From Pseudoalteromonas sp. T1lg48 (GTDB lineage Bacteria > Pseudomonadota > Gammaproteobacteria > Enterobacterales > Alteromonadaceae), in NCBI RefSeq assembly GCF_002964785.1, contig NZ_PQCC01000023.1, positions 112,339 to 176,338 of the forward strand: a stretch of 64,000 nt of DNA, in the 5' to 3' direction. The notes beneath the pieces are model-generated. The model was given only the letters and a program-made list of their open reading frames with translations, was not told where the DNA came from and ran no database searches. Shown here piece after piece: positions 1-10,166 of the stretch (the first letter of the stretch is position 1; the number at the start of each line of letters is the position of its first letter). The translations under genes were made by a program, and so were the position numbers.

Positions 1-362
1 GTCACCTGCTCGACAGTGTGTTCGCCGATACCCTGCAGGCCGATCTTGAACGCGTTGAACGCATTAACCGCACCCTGAGCCTGCTAAAAGACCGTGAAGA
101 TCACAAAGAGCTCAAACATATCGACACCTTTGTTATTAACCCCTCGCACAACTTTAATACCATAAGCAGCGAGTATTACGACGATATGCCCCTTGCCATT
201 CGTATGCTGTTGCGGGGCATTGGTGTGAAACGCTACAGCGAGTCGAGCTTACCCAGCTACCTGCTGTTTGAGAAACGTTATACCCAACATTTGATCGACC
301 TCGGCTATCAGGACGGACTTAATAAGCTGCCCGAATTACGCCACTTTTTGCGTTTAGATTAA
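1..362 (+). CDS. Patatin-like phospholipase family protein, C-terminal part (5' end outside window)
   Basis: The reading frame is already open at the left edge (first full codon at base 3) and ends with TAA at 360-362, so only about the last 119 residues are present. The sequence resembles the C-terminal region that follows the catalytic domain in bacterial patatin-like (RssA/YchK-type) serine lipid hydrolases: a 'LERVERINRTL' helix, a 'VINPS' strand, and a 'SYLLFEKRYTQHLIDLGY' block near the end. The GXSXG nucleophile and the Asp would lie upstream, so catalytic competence cannot be judged. It converges on the antiporter gene, leaving only nine bases between the stop codons. Confidence 0.7.
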   Translation, partial: HLLDSVFADTLQADLERVERINRTLSLLKDREDHKELKHIDTFVINPSHNFNTISSEYYDDMPLAIRMLLRGIGVKRYSESSLPSYLLFEKRYTQHLIDLGYQDGLNKLPELRHFLRLD

Positions 363-371
363 TGCCCCAGG

Positions 372-2339
372 TTAAGTATCGCTGCCATTGAGCAGGAAGC
401 GCTCAGCAAGCTCCACCCGCCGCGGCTTGCCCTTCAGTACCAGCACATCCTGCCCCTGCAGCACGGTTTCGGCGCAGGGGTCGTCAATTTCCTGACCATG
501 GCGGCGCATGGCCGCCAGGCTAACACGGCGCTGACCCAGGTTTAGCTCGGCAATGGTCTTTCCCACCGCATAGGCGTTATCCGCCAAGGCCATCACATGC
601 AGGTATTCCAGACGGTCGCTCTGGATCTCACGGTGCGGGGCCTCATCGCTGATGTAAAAGCTGTGCAATAGCGAATACCGATTCTCCCGCTCCTGACTAA
701 CGCGACGTAAAATCCGCTTCATCGGCACACCACTCATAAATAGAACATGAGACGAGAGCATTAAGCTCGCCTCAAGGGACTCGGGCACCACTTCCGAGAC
801 GCCACATTCTTTGAGCTCTTCAAGGTGAGCATCGTCCGGCATGCGCGCTAAAATTTTAACCTCAGGAGCAACTTCTTTAATCACTTCGGTCACTAATTTG
901 ACCTTAGCTAGATCGGTGAAGGTGATCACCACCAGGCGCGCATTGGCGGTGCCTGCTCGCTGTAAAATCCCCTTTTGTGTTACATCACCAAACATCAAAG
1001 GGGCATTGGCCAAACGCCCTTGCTGAACCAGGTAGGGGTCTAAATCTATGGCCACAAATGGCAACGCCTCGGTGCTTAGAAAACGACTGATATTTTGACC
1101 GACACGCCCATAACCGCAAATGATCACATGTTCGCTCTGGCGCTCATCGACACAATTGATCTGATCGGGCTCTGCCGTGGCGGTAAACATGCGATGCACC
1201 CATCGCGGTGCGCAGTCAATCAAATAAGGCGTGATCGCCATGGATAACACGCCCACGGCGATAAGCAAAGAGGCCAATTCGGTATCAAGCAGACCATAGG
1301 TTTTCGCCAAAGCCACCAGCACAAAGCCAAACTCTCCCATTTGGCAGAGCATGATAGCGGCGCTGAAGGCATCGGTTTTACGCTCCCCTAACAGCTGGGC
1401 AATAAACGCCAAAATCAGCCATTTCATCAGCATCATGGCCACCAGCACCGCAAGCACGATATGGACATGAGAAAACACATAAACCAGACTGAGTTGCATC
1501 CCCACGGTGACAAAGAATAAACCCATCAAAATATCGCGAAACGGGCGAATATCGCTTTCCAGTTGGTGGCGGTACTGGCTCTCGCCGAGCATCATGCCCG
1601 CCAAAAACGCCCCCAGGGCCATAGACAAACCAAACCAGTAGGTCAAACCACCGGCAAACAGGGTCACCAGCAAGGTAGTCAGAACAAAGAGCTCTTCATT
1701 GCGCATCCGCGCAACTTCGTTAAAGATCAGCGGTAACAACCACTTGCCTATGGCCCATAACAAGGCGCACACCAAAGCGCCCTTGCCGAGCGCAAAGGCC
1801 AGGCTATAGATTAACGAATGCTCGGTATCACCGGCCAGCAAGGGAATGGCGATCAGCAAGGGCACCACGGCCAGGTCCTGGAATAACAAGACTCCCACCG
1901 CCAGTTGCCCGCGGCGCTTTTGTAACTGGCCACTGTCTTTGAGGCATTTAACCACCACGGCAGTGGATGACAGCGCCACCAAGGTTGCTATCGCAAACGC
2001 GCTCAAGGAATCGAAAGAAAATAGCCACAAACAACAGAAGAAGACGACCGAAGTCACCAATACCTGCAGTAAGCCAACACCAAATACGATATTGCGCATT
2101 GCCAGCAGACGGGGGAAAGAGAACTCTAGACCTAAACTGAAGAGCAGAAAAACGATACCAAGCTCGGCAATGCCATGCATCTGCGAGCCATTGGCGAGCC
2201 AGTCGAAGCCGTGGGGCCCAGCCATGACTCCGGTAACCAGGTAGGCCAGTATCACCGGCAAACCCAGACGCTTAAACAACCAGACCAGCGCCACCGCACT
2301 GACTAACAAGCCAAAGACTTCTATAAACAGCTGCTGCAT
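372..2339 (-). CDS. CPA2-family monovalent cation:proton antiporter with TrkA-N/TrkA-C domains (KefB/KefC/YbaL type)
   Basis: The 655-residue inner-membrane protein has the standard CPA2 layout. An N-terminal Na+/H+ exchanger-type domain (about residues 5-385) contains a dozen hydrophobic segments. It is followed by a cytoplasmic Rossmann TrkA-N domain (about 400-520) with the nucleotide-binding motif 'IICGYGRVGQ', and a C-terminal TrkA-C-like region (about 570-645, ending near 'GQDVLVLKGKPRRV'). Members export K+ or Na+ in exchange for protons and are gated by nucleotides or glutathione adducts. No ancillary KefF/KefG flavoprotein gene is adjacent, so the specific ligand is unknown. The ATG at 2339 begins a plausible first membrane helix and the length suits the family. 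Confidence 0.88.
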   Translation of the reverse strand: MQQLFIEVFGLLVSAVALVWLFKRLGLPVILAYLVTGVMAGPHGFDWLANGSQMHGIAELGIVFLLFSLGLEFSFPRLLAMRNIVFGVGLLQVLVTSVVFFCCLWLFSFDSLSAFAIATLVALSSTAVVVKCLKDSGQLQKRRGQLAVGVLLFQDLAVVPLLIAIPLLAGDTEHSLIYSLAFALGKGALVCALLWAIGKWLLPLIFNEVARMRNEELFVLTTLLVTLFAGGLTYWFGLSMALGAFLAGMMLGESQYRHQLESDIRPFRDILMGLFFVTVGMQLSLVYVFSHVHIVLAVLVAMMLMKWLILAFIAQLLGERKTDAFSAAIMLCQMGEFGFVLVALAKTYGLLDTELASLLIAVGVLSMAITPYLIDCAPRWVHRMFTATAEPDQINCVDERQSEHVIICGYGRVGQNISRFLSTEALPFVAIDLDPYLVQQGRLANAPLMFGDVTQKGILQRAGTANARLVVITFTDLAKVKLVTEVIKEVAPEVKILARMPDDAHLEELKECGVSEVVPESLEASLMLSSHVLFMSGVPMKRILRRVSQERENRYSLLHSFYISDEAPHREIQSDRLEYLHVMALADNAYAVGKTIAELNLGQRRVSLAAMRRHGQEIDDPCAETVLQGQDVLVLKGKPRRVELAERFLLNGSDT

Positions 2340-2479
2340 GGTGCTCCTGTAGCGTCAACACCCTGACCGACTAATCACCCTTAATTAACTATAGCAAGGG
2401 CTTGTTTTATGGCTAGTTTGAATTGATGGCACGGTTTTAGCATAAAAACATATACGAATTTAGTCTTGGAGCGTAACGC

Positions 2480-3457
2480 TTGGATAACGTCCATATTTTG
2501 ACATACGGTCACACCGCCATGACCCAAGATGCGAACACGGCGGCACATTTTTACCGCCCTGCGTCGGTGGTCAACGTCACCGCTTTGACACACGAGCTCC
2601 AGCGCAGCCTTGAGCTGTCGACCCTGCTTGATATTTTTGCCGAGCATGTGCGCCCCCATGCCTATTTTACCGGCCTGCAACTGCATTCCTGTCTGGGTGT
2701 CAATGAAATGACGAACAGCCAAGACAATGCGGTGGCTAATCGTTTCGATATTGAGGTCGAGGGTGAGCACTTAGGCCGCTTGGTGTATTTAAGTGACGCT
2801 ACTTTTAGTGCGGCCCTGCAAGAGCAGCTAAAAAAATGGCAACAAGTCCTCGCTTACCCGCTGCGTAACGCCCTGACCTATAATCGCGTGCTACGTCTGG
2901 CCACACGCGATCCTTTGACCGGGCTCAATAACCGCAGTGACTTTAATATCAGTGTCGAGAAAAAACTGGAAGCCTGCCGACGCCAGCACCGTCCTTTTAG
3001 CTTGATGCTGTTAGATTTAGATTACTTTAAACAGGTCAATGATAATTATGGACACCAGGTGGGCGACCAAACCCTACAGGAATTTGCCACCCTGTTGCGC
3101 CAGAGCGTGCGTGCCACGGATTCTATTTTTCGCTTCGGCGGCGATGAATTTGCCATCCTGATCGACGATGACCATTACACCACCAATACGGTGATCGCCG
3201 AGCGTATTCAAGCGGCGGTGGGTAACAGCGAGTTAATGAACCGCTATGGCGTCAGTTGCAGTATCGGTTTTGCCCTTGCGCAGGCCAAGGACGTGAATAT
3301 TAGCCTGTTCGAGCGCGCCGACAAGGCCCTGTATCAGGCCAAATTCAGCGGTCGTAACACCTATCAGGGTGCCTCTGAATTGTCCGCCGTGCCTTTTACC
3401 AGCTTAAATGCCCACAACGATAACCAAAAACCACAAAAGAACGCCAAAATAAGCTGA
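2480..3457 (+). CDS. Diguanylate cyclase (GGDEF domain) with N-terminal GAF-like sensor region
   Basis: The protein should make cyclic di-GMP from two GTP. The GGDEF domain occupies about residues 143-312, starting at 'DPLTGLNNRSDF'. The intact active-site motif GGDEF is at 220-224, and an inhibitory I-site RXXD (RATD, 211-214) sits five residues upstream, so product inhibition is expected. Residues 30-140 look like a degenerate GAF-type sensory domain; no membrane segment or signal peptide is seen, so it is cytoplasmic. I chose the TTG at 2480 because GGAG lies eight bases upstream; an in-frame ATG at 2519 is the alternative. Its last 94 bases overlap the convergent small membrane protein gene. 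Confidence 0.87.
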   Translation: MDNVHILTYGHTAMTQDANTAAHFYRPASVVNVTALTHELQRSLELSTLLDIFAEHVRPHAYFTGLQLHSCLGVNEMTNSQDNAVANRFDIEVEGEHLGRLVYLSDATFSAALQEQLKKWQQVLAYPLRNALTYNRVLRLATRDPLTGLNNRSDFNISVEKKLEACRRQHRPFSLMLLDLDYFKQVNDNYGHQVGDQTLQEFATLLRQSVRATDSIFRFGGDEFAILIDDDHYTTNTVIAERIQAAVGNSELMNRYGVSCSIGFALAQAKDVNISLFERADKALYQAKFSGRNTYQGASELSAVPFTSLNAHNDNQKPQKNAKIS

Positions 3458-3744
3458 TACAGGGACGTAAAGCTTGGCAGCTCGGCAAACATCACGGCCA
3501 ACAAGGGCACCAGTAAGCCGACAATGAAATAAGTGCCGCCTTTACCCAGCCAATAGGCCAGTAACAGCGCCCCGCAACAGAGCCCGGCGATCAACGCTAT
3601 TGCCAGCACCGGCCATAACGGCCCGTATACACCGACAACCACGGCCAACAACACTAAGATCACCAACACAGCCCAGGGCGCCTTTTGCACTAAAGACAGG
3701 CCTACATGAGGCTTCTTTACGGAAGAGTGGTTGTCAGTTGCCAT
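3364..3744 (-). CDS. Small hypothetical membrane protein
   Basis: This 126-residue protein has a short charged N-terminus and about four hydrophobic segments (roughly residues 24-42, 45-67, 72-90 and 96-115), so it is an inner-membrane protein. I do not recognise a family. The start is well supported: AAGGA lies five bases before the ATG at 3744, inside the end of tilS, so the two genes overlap by 28 bases and are probably translationally coupled. The 3' end overlaps the opposite-strand diguanylate cyclase by 94 bases, an unusually long convergent overlap that makes the true C-terminus slightly uncertain. Confidence 0.62.
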   Translation of the reverse strand: MATDNHSSVKKPHVGLSLVQKAPWAVLVILVLLAVVVGVYGPLWPVLAIALIAGLCCGALLLAYWLGKGGTYFIVGLLVPLLAVMFAELPSFTSLYQLILAFFCGFWLSLWAFKLVKGTADNSEAP

Positions 3745-5048
3745 TGTAATCCTTGTTGTGCCAGAAAATCGTAATTATAAAAGTAACCTACCACCGCCAC
3801 TAGGGTGTCATCGTAAAAAATGAGCGGGATGCGTTGTCGCTCCCAGGGCGGCACCTTGAGCTCTTTTAGCCAGTGACTCAGTTTATTGCCATAGGGTTTG
3901 TGCTGCGGGCGAATGCGAGCGTTAAGCACCCCAAAACGCACCCACACCTGCTCATCGGCATTTGGTGCCCTCACCCCGGTTCCGGGCTTACACATCAAGG
4001 TGCGCCCATCGTTTAGAGCATGTATACCCGGGTTAGCAAGGCGCTCGGCTACAGGCTCTACTTGGTGTTGAACCAAATACAGCTGCTCGTTGAAGCGGCG
4101 CACGCTCACCTCATCGCCACAATGAGTGCGCAAGGTTAAACTAGGCTGACTATCTGCCCGAGCGCTTAACAGCTGCGCACACAGGCTTTGCAGCTGTAAT
4201 TGTGAGGGCATGGCTACATCATGGCTCTGCAGCCAGTAACGCAGGGCATTATTGGCTCGGGCCTCGCCTAATGCCATTAACGGCGCCAGGGTCAGTTGCT
4301 CGGAGTTAACGCTCAGCTGTGTTAGGTCTTGGGCGGCGATATCGTCCAGCAAGCGCTGCTGCTGTTGCAGTAGCTCCGTGGTTTGCGCCACCTTGGCACT
4401 AAAGCCAGGGAAGCGTTTGTTCAGTTGGGGCAAAATTTGATTGCGTAAAAAGTTACGATCAAAACGGCTGTCGTCATTGGACTCGTCGTGAATATGCTTA
4501 AGATCATGACGCTCGACGAAGTGCTGTAACTGCTTGCGGCTGATCCCGAGCAAAGGACGAAGCAAAGGGCGCTGTTGCCAGTAGCTCAATGCCTGCATGC
4601 CGCCGAGCCCTTTGAGCCCGGCGCCGCGCTTCAAGCGCAAAAAGAAGGTTTCTACCTGGTCGTCGCTATGCTGACCCAAAAGCAGCGCATAGCCTGCAGG
4701 CAAGGCCTTATCCATCGCCTGATAACGGGCCTGACGGGCCTTGGCTTCGATACCCAGCCTGGTTTGCTCCGACAACACAACCTGCTCGCTGTAAAAGGCA
4801 ATGCCACGCCTACGACATTGCTCGACACAAAAGGCCTGCCAATGGTCGGCATTGGCGCTTAAGCCATGATGGATATGAATGGCACACAAGGGCATGCCCT
4901 TCTCCTGGGCATAGCGCTGCGCCAGATCGAGCAACACCATGGAATCCAGGCCGCCACTGAGGGCAACCGCCAAGCCTTGACACTCGGGCAACTCGTTAAG
5001 GAGGTGTGCTAATTGTGCGGCAAAGCGTGTGTACATAGGACTGGTCAT
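3717..5048 (-). CDS. tilS: tRNA(Ile)-lysidine synthase
   Basis: TilS attaches lysine to C34 of the tRNA-Ile with anticodon CAU, changing its charging from Met to Ile and its decoding to AUA. The N-terminal PP-loop ATPase motif is clear at about residues 28-35 ('ALSGGLDSMVLLDLA'), followed by the family signature 'LGQHSDDQVETFFLRLKRGAGLKGLGGM'-like block (about 125-150; quoted pieces 'LGQHSDDQVETF' and 'RGAGLKGLGG'). The C-terminal tRNA-binding region ends near residue 440. The length of 443 is close to the usual 430. It lies just downstream of accA, in the usual gammaproteobacterial order. It is separated from accA by a terminator-like hairpin with only about 20 bases left for a promoter, so it probably depends on read-through. 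Confidence 0.95.
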   Translation of the reverse strand: MTSPMYTRFAAQLAHLLNELPECQGLAVALSGGLDSMVLLDLAQRYAQEKGMPLCAIHIHHGLSANADHWQAFCVEQCRRRGIAFYSEQVVLSEQTRLGIEAKARQARYQAMDKALPAGYALLLGQHSDDQVETFFLRLKRGAGLKGLGGMQALSYWQQRPLLRPLLGISRKQLQHFVERHDLKHIHDESNDDSRFDRNFLRNQILPQLNKRFPGFSAKVAQTTELLQQQQRLLDDIAAQDLTQLSVNSEQLTLAPLMALGEARANNALRYWLQSHDVAMPSQLQLQSLCAQLLSARADSQPSLTLRTHCGDEVSVRRFNEQLYLVQHQVEPVAERLANPGIHALNDGRTLMCKPGTGVRAPNADEQVWVRFGVLNARIRPQHKPYGNKLSHWLKELKVPPWERQRIPLIFYDDTLVAVVGYFYNYDFLAQQGLQWQLTTTLP

Positions 5049-5070
5049 TAGACGGTATTAGGCTGGCATT

Positions 5071-5099
5071 AAAAAAGGCCGACTGAGCGGCCTTTTTTT
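5071..5099 (-). terminator. Intrinsic terminator downstream of accA
   Basis: A GGCCG/CGGCC stem (5077-5081 with 5088-5092) and six-base loop are flanked by A6 and T7 runs, so it can act on either strand. On the minus strand it follows the accA stop codon by a few bases. The tilS start is only 22 bases further on. Confidence 0.75.
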
Positions 5100-5101
5100 G
5101 C

Positions 5102-6058
5102 TTAACAGTAACCGAAGCTCATTAAGCGTTTGTAGCGCAAGTCCAGCATTTCCTCAACGCTGTTTTGACGCAGCTCGGCCAGGTCACGCTTCAACTGTGC
5201 CTTGAGGCTCTTGGCCATGGCATCGTAGTTGCGGTGCGCGCCGCCTAGCGGCTCTTCGATAATGTTGTTGATCAGATCCAACTCTTTCACGCGCTGTGCG
5301 GTTACACCCATGGCTTCAGCAGCCAATGGTGCTTTCTCAGCACTCTTCCAAAGGATTGACGCACAACCTTCAGGAGAAATAACCGAGTAGGTGCTGTATT
5401 GCAGCATGTTAACGCGGTCACCGACACCAATGGCAAGGGCACCACCTGAACCACCTTCACCGATCACGGTACAGATAGTTGGCACTTTCAGCGCCGCCAT
5501 AACCTTAAGGTTACGGGCAATGGCTTCACTTTGGCCACGCTCTTCCGCACCCACACCTGGGTAGGCACCCGGAGTGTCGATAAAGGTGAAAATAGGCATT
5601 TTAAAACGCTCGGCCATTTCCATCAGACGCAAGGCCTTACGGTAACCTTCCGGCTTTGGCATACCAAAGTTACGTTTGATCTTTTCCGCGGTATCACGGC
5701 CTTTTTGCTGACCGATAACCATCACTGGCTCACCGTCTAAACGTGCTACACCACCAAGAATGGCCGGATCGTTTGCAAACGCACGATCGCCCGCGAGTTC
5801 GTCGAACTCGGTAAAAATACGCTCGATGTAATCACGTGTGTATGGACGCAGTGGATGACGAGCTAGTTGCGAAACCTGCCATGCACCTAGTTCAGAAAAG
5901 ATTTTATTAGTTAGTTCAACACTTTTCTCTTTTAGGCGACCGACTTCTTCTTCTAGCCCTAAATCCAGTTCGCCCGCTCGACTGACGTGACGTAGCTCTT
6001 CAATCTTCGCTTCCAATTCGGCAATTGGCAGTTCGAAATCCAAATAATTGAGACTCAT
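5102..6058 (-). CDS. accA: Acetyl-CoA carboxylase carboxyltransferase, alpha subunit
   Basis: AccA pairs with AccD to transfer the carboxyl group from biotin on AccB to acetyl-CoA, giving malonyl-CoA for fatty acid synthesis. The 318-residue length matches the family (E. coli 319). Typical stretches are the N-terminal '[18 protein letters not shown]' helix, the '[18 protein letters not shown]' segment and the oxyanion-hole glycines in '[15 protein letters not shown]' (about residues 202-216). It follows dnaE by 16 bases in the conserved lpxB-rnhB-dnaE-accA order and ends at a bidirectional hairpin. Confidence 0.97.
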   Translation of the reverse strand: MSLNYLDFELPIAELEAKIEELRHVSRAGELDLGLEEEVGRLKEKSVELTNKIFSELGAWQVSQLARHPLRPYTRDYIERIFTEFDELAGDRAFANDPAILGGVARLDGEPVMVIGQQKGRDTAEKIKRNFGMPKPEGYRKALRLMEMAERFKMPIFTFIDTPGAYPGVGAEERGQSEAIARNLKVMAALKVPTICTVIGEGGSGGALAIGVGDRVNMLQYSTYSVISPEGCASILWKSAEKAPLAAEAMGVTAQRVKELDLINNIIEEPLGGAHRNYDAMAKSLKAQLKRDLAELRQNSVEEMLDLRYKRLMSFGYC

Positions 6059-6074
6059 GTGCTCATTAACCCAT

Positions 6075-9000
6075 TTAATTAAATTCTAATTCTATATTTT
6101 GTGCCGCCATCAGCGATAACTTATGAATTAAGTCATCGGCAGGCGTCACACACCATTGTGTTCCTAGTTCCAACTCAGCCAAGGCATCTGGCCGCCGGTA
6201 CAGTATTTTTACCGGACAGGTGCCAAATTTGTACGGTTCCAGCACTTTTTCCAACTTTTCGAAGAAGTTGTCGTCAATTTGCGCCATGTCCACCGTCATT
6301 TTCATCGCTTTAATGCGCTTTTCACGGGCCTCAGCGAGGGTACAGACGTCTCGGGCGGTCATTGTAATGCCGCCAGAGAAGTTATCAAAGCTGACCTGTC
6401 CAGTTATCACCAAGATATTGTTGATTTGCAGCAATTCTTGGAACATTTCAAACTGTTCTGGGAATAAGCGTACATCAATTCGGGCACTCTTGTCATCTAA
6501 GGTGATTAATCCCCAGCGTTTATTCTTCTTATTTATCAAAGTTCGGGCACTGATCACCAAACCTGCCGCGGTGGTTTGCACATCTCGCTCAGTCGGCGTC
6601 AGATCGACGAGTTTACCGCTAGTATAGTGCTTAAGTTCACCACGATACTGATTTATAGGGTGCCCGGTCAAGAATAAGCCCAAAGTTTCCCGTTCACCGT
6701 CAAGCCATTGATTGTCGGTAAAGTATGGCACTCGTTTAAAGGCTTGCTCAACCTCTTCCGGCTCGGTTGCCAGCAAGCCAAATAAGTCACCTTGGCCAAG
6801 CTGCTCGGCCTTATTATGCTGTTCGGCGGATTTAATCGCCTCGGGCAACGAGGCCATTAGGATGGCGCGACCGCCCTGCACCGGATCCGGACCCAGGTTA
6901 TCCATGGCGCCGGCCATAATGAGTTTTTCAATAACCCGCTTGTTCAGGCGTTTCAAATCAACTCGGGCACAGAAGTCGAACAGATCCTTAAACGGCCCAT
7001 CCTGCTCTCTGGCGCTCAAAATCGCTTCTACCGGGCCTTCACCCACGCCTTTAATAGCACCAATGCCGTAGACTATCTCGCCCTGCTCGTTCACGGTGAA
7101 CTTATACAGGCCAGCGTTCACATCCGGTGGCAACAAGGTGAGCTTCATGTTTTCACATTCGTCCACCAGGGTGACGATTTTATCCGTGTTATCCATATCC
7201 GCCGACATTACCGCGGCCATAAATTCGGCCGGATAATGGGTTTTCATCCACAGCGTCTGATACGACACCAAGGCATACGCGGCGGAGTGTGATTTGTTAA
7301 AGCCATAACCGGCGAACTTCTCTACCAGGTCGAAGATTTTCATCGCCAGTTCGCCGTCAACGCCGTTTTGTATCGCCCCTTCTTCGAAGGTCGAGCGCTG
7401 CTTGGCCATTTCTTCCGGCTTTTTCTTACCCATGGCGCGACGTAATAAGTCGGCGCCACCGAGCGAGTAACCCGCCAGAACCTGGGCGATTTGCATAACC
7501 TGCTCCTGATACAGGATTACGCCATAGGTCGGCTCCAAAATGGGTTTCAAGCTGTCGTGCTGATACTGAGCATCCGGGTAAGAGATTTCCTCGTTACCAT
7601 GCTTACGGTCGATAAAGTTATCTACCATGCCCGATTGCAGTGGCCCCGGACGGAACAAGGCCACCAGGGCTATCATATCTTCGAAGCAGTCCGGTTTAAG
7701 GCGGCGAATAAGGTCTTTCATACCGCGGGATTCGAGCTGGAACACCGCCGTGGTTTCGGCGCGCAGCAGCAGCTCGATACTGGGTCTGTCATCCAGCGGA
7801 ATGGCATTGATATCCACCGGCGCTTTGCCCTCGCGGGCGAGGCGCTCATTGGTCATATCCAGGGCCCACTGCAAAATAGTCAGTGTACGCAGACCTAGGA
7901 AGTCGAATTTAACCAGACCGGCGGTTTCTACGTCGTTCTTATCGAACTGGGTAACCGGGAACTTTCCCTCTTCATCGCAATACAGGGCGGCAAAGTCGGT
8001 GATGGTGGTCGGTGAGATTACAACACCACCGGCGTGTTTACCGGCGTTACGGGTACAGCCCTCGAGAATGCGACACATGTCAATGAGGTCGCGCACTTCC
8101 TCGTCGCCGTCATAGGCCTCGGGGAGGCGAGGCTCCACTTCAAAGGCTTTGGCCAAGGTCATACCCGGGTCGCCGGGCACCAACTTAGAAATACGATCAA
8201 CGAAGCCATAAGGGTGACCCAGCACCCGGCCCACGTCGCGAATAACCGCTTTTGCAGCCATGGTACCGAAGGTGATGATCTGGGATACCGCATCGCGACC
8301 ATACAATTTGGCCACGTGGTCGATTACCTCATCGCGGCGGTCCATACAGAAATCGACGTCGAAGTCGGGCATAGAGACCCGCTCCGGGTTTAGGAATCGC
8401 TCGAACAGCAGGTCGAATTGCAACGGGTCGAGATCGGTGATCTTCAACGCGTAGGCCACCAAGGAGCCGGCACCGGAGCCTCGCCCCGGACCTACGGGAA
8501 TATTGTTATCCTTCGACCACTGAATGAACTCCATTACGATCAAGAAGTAACCTGGGAACCCCATCTGGTTGATTACGTCGAGCTCGATTTGCAAACGCTC
8601 GTCATACTCGCCACGGCGCTCTGCACGCACCTGCTCGTCTGGGAATAAGAATTGTAAACGCTCTTCGAGGCCGTCGCGGGATACCTTAACCAGGAAGTCC
8701 TCGATTTTCAGCGAACCCGTGGGGTAATCCGGCAAGAAATAGGTGCCCAGTTGCACGGTGACGTTACAGCGTTTGGCGATTTCCACCGTGTTTTGCAGTG
8801 CCTCGGGAATATCGCTAAACAGCTCGGCCATCTGCTCGGGGGTGTTTAAATATTGCTCTTGTGAGAAACGCTTGGGCCTGCGCTTATCTTCCAGGGTATA
8901 GCCATCATGGATGGCCACACGAATTTCATGGGGCTCGAAGTCGTCCGGTTTTAAAAACACTACTTCATTGGTGGCCACCACCGGCAGTTGATGTGCATAG

Positions 9001-9566
9001 GCATGCTCAACGGCCAGATGTAAATAGTTTTCTTCGTCGGCGCGCGAGGTGCGGATCAGCTCTAGATAATAATCGCCGGGAAAATGGGTTCGATAAAATT
9101 GACTGATCTCTTCGATCACCCCGGCATTGCCCTTAAGCAGAGCCTTGCCGAGATCACCGTCTTTACCGCCGCTGAGAATAATCAGACCTTCGCCATGCTC
9201 TGCCAGCCAGTCTCTGTCGACCATGGCGCGATGCATCACATGACCGCGTAAATAGGCTTTTGAAATAAGCAGGGTAAGGTTTTTATAACCCTGGTTGTTT
9301 TTCGCCAGCAGCACCAACCGGCAAGGCTCATCGGGAAATTCCGGGGTATTAAGCCAAATATCGGCACCGACGATAGGCTTAATACCGGCGCCATGGGCGG
9401 CGCCATAAAAGCGCACCAGGCCACAGAGGTTCATTTGGTCGGTAATGGCCAGGGCGCTGAGGTGCAACTCCTGCGCCTTGGCGACTATGGGTTTGGTCTT
9501 GGCCAAACCATCAACCATGGAAAAGTCACTGTGAACCCGTAAATGAACGAACTGAGGGGCTGCCAT
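6075..9566 (-). CDS. dnaE: DNA polymerase III, alpha subunit
   Basis: This is the replicative polymerase catalytic subunit, 1163 residues (E. coli 1160). Domains in order: PHP domain at about 5-200 ('[19 protein letters not shown]' at the start), the polymerase palm with catalytic aspartates in '[13 protein letters not shown]' (about 399-411), the fingers, tandem helix-hairpin-helix region ('[20 protein letters not shown]', about 748-767), and an OB-fold at about 985-1070, before a C-terminal tau-binding tail. The gene starts three bases after rnhB ends and is cotranscribed with lpxB, rnhB and accA. Confidence 0.98.
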   Translation of the reverse strand: MAAPQFVHLRVHSDFSMVDGLAKTKPIVAKAQELHLSALAITDQMNLCGLVRFYGAAHGAGIKPIVGADIWLNTPEFPDEPCRLVLLAKNNQGYKNLTLLISKAYLRGHVMHRAMVDRDWLAEHGEGLIILSGGKDGDLGKALLKGNAGVIEEISQFYRTHFPGDYYLELIRTSRADEENYLHLAVEHAYAHQLPVVATNEVVFLKPDDFEPHEIRVAIHDGYTLEDKRRPKRFSQEQYLNTPEQMAELFSDIPEALQNTVEIAKRCNVTVQLGTYFLPDYPTGSLKIEDFLVKVSRDGLEERLQFLFPDEQVRAERRGEYDERLQIELDVINQMGFPGYFLIVMEFIQWSKDNNIPVGPGRGSGAGSLVAYALKITDLDPLQFDLLFERFLNPERVSMPDFDVDFCMDRRDEVIDHVAKLYGRDAVSQIITFGTMAAKAVIRDVGRVLGHPYGFVDRISKLVPGDPGMTLAKAFEVEPRLPEAYDGDEEVRDLIDMCRILEGCTRNAGKHAGGVVISPTTITDFAALYCDEEGKFPVTQFDKNDVETAGLVKFDFLGLRTLTILQWALDMTNERLAREGKAPVDINAIPLDDRPSIELLLRAETTAVFQLESRGMKDLIRRLKPDCFEDMIALVALFRPGPLQSGMVDNFIDRKHGNEEISYPDAQYQHDSLKPILEPTYGVILYQEQVMQIAQVLAGYSLGGADLLRRAMGKKKPEEMAKQRSTFEEGAIQNGVDGELAMKIFDLVEKFAGYGFNKSHSAAYALVSYQTLWMKTHYPAEFMAAVMSADMDNTDKIVTLVDECENMKLTLLPPDVNAGLYKFTVNEQGEIVYGIGAIKGVGEGPVEAILSAREQDGPFKDLFDFCARVDLKRLNKRVIEKLIMAGAMDNLGPDPVQGGRAILMASLPEAIKSAEQHNKAEQLGQGDLFGLLATEPEEVEQAFKRVPYFTDNQWLDGERETLGLFLTGHPINQYRGELKHYTSGKLVDLTPTERDVQTTAAGLVISARTLINKKNKRWGLITLDDKSARIDVRLFPEQFEMFQELLQINNILVITGQVSFDNFSGGITMTARDVCTLAEAREKRIKAMKMTVDMAQIDDNFFEKLEKVLEPYKFGTCPVKILYRRPDALAELELGTQWCVTPADDLIHKLSLMAAQNIELEFN

Positions 9567-9569
9567 AGA

Positions 9570-10166
9570 TTACTGCCCTCTCTCGGCGAGTACCCGTTGG
9601 ACGGGCTTAAAACTCTTGCGGTGGTGCTCGGTAGCACCATGCTCCGCCAAGGCTTCAAAGTGCGCCTTGGTCGGATAGCCCTTGTGCCCCGCAAAGCCAT
9701 ACTGGGGATACTGGGCATCGAGATCGATCATTTCCTGATCCCGTGCTACCTTGGCCAAAATGGAGGCGGCACTGATCTCCGCCACCAGCGCATCGCCTTT
9801 CACCACGGCCTGCGCCGCCATATCGAGCGCGGGCAAGCGATTGCCATCAATAAACACAAAGTCCGGGGTAATATCCAAACCGGCAACCGCGCGACTCATG
9901 GCCAGCATGGTGGCATGAAGAATATTAAGCTCATCAATTTCCGCCACGGTTGCGCGGGCAATGCAATAACTCAGAGCTTTTTCTTTGATTTCTTCGCTCA
10001 GCGCCAGGCGCTTTTTATCGCTCAGCTTTTTCGAGTCGGTCAGGCCGGCAATGGGCTTATTGGGGTCAAGAATCACCGCGGCGGTGACAACATCTCCCAC
10101 TAATGGCCCGCGCCCGACCTCGTCGACACCGGCAATATATTGAACGTCTGGGCGATTAATTTGCAT
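9570..10166 (-). CDS. rnhB: Ribonuclease HII
   Basis: RNase HII cleaves RNA in RNA/DNA hybrids and starts removal of single ribonucleotides from DNA. The metal-binding motif '[11 protein letters not shown]' (about residues 13-23) holds the conserved Asp-Glu pair, and further acidic residues are in 'FVIDGN' and the 'VDAD/DLDAQYP' region. I place the start at the ATG at 10166 rather than further upstream because GGAG lies seven bases before it and homology begins there; this gives 198 residues. The start overlaps the end of lpxB by 11 bases, which implies translational coupling. Confidence 0.96.
   Translation of the reverse strand: MQINRPDVQYIAGVDEVGRGPLVGDVVTAAVILDPNKPIAGLTDSKKLSDKKRLALSEEIKEKALSYCIARATVAEIDELNILHATMLAMSRAVAGLDITPDFVFIDGNRLPALDMAAQAVVKGDALVAEISAASILAKVARDQEMIDLDAQYPQYGFAGHKGYPTKAHFEALAEHGATEHHRKSFKPVQRVLAERGQ

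Noticed and set aside
2381..2770. A minus-strand frame antisense to the start of the diguanylate cyclase
   Set aside because: The GGDEF gene on the plus strand is clear, and this frame has no start signal or recognisable content.
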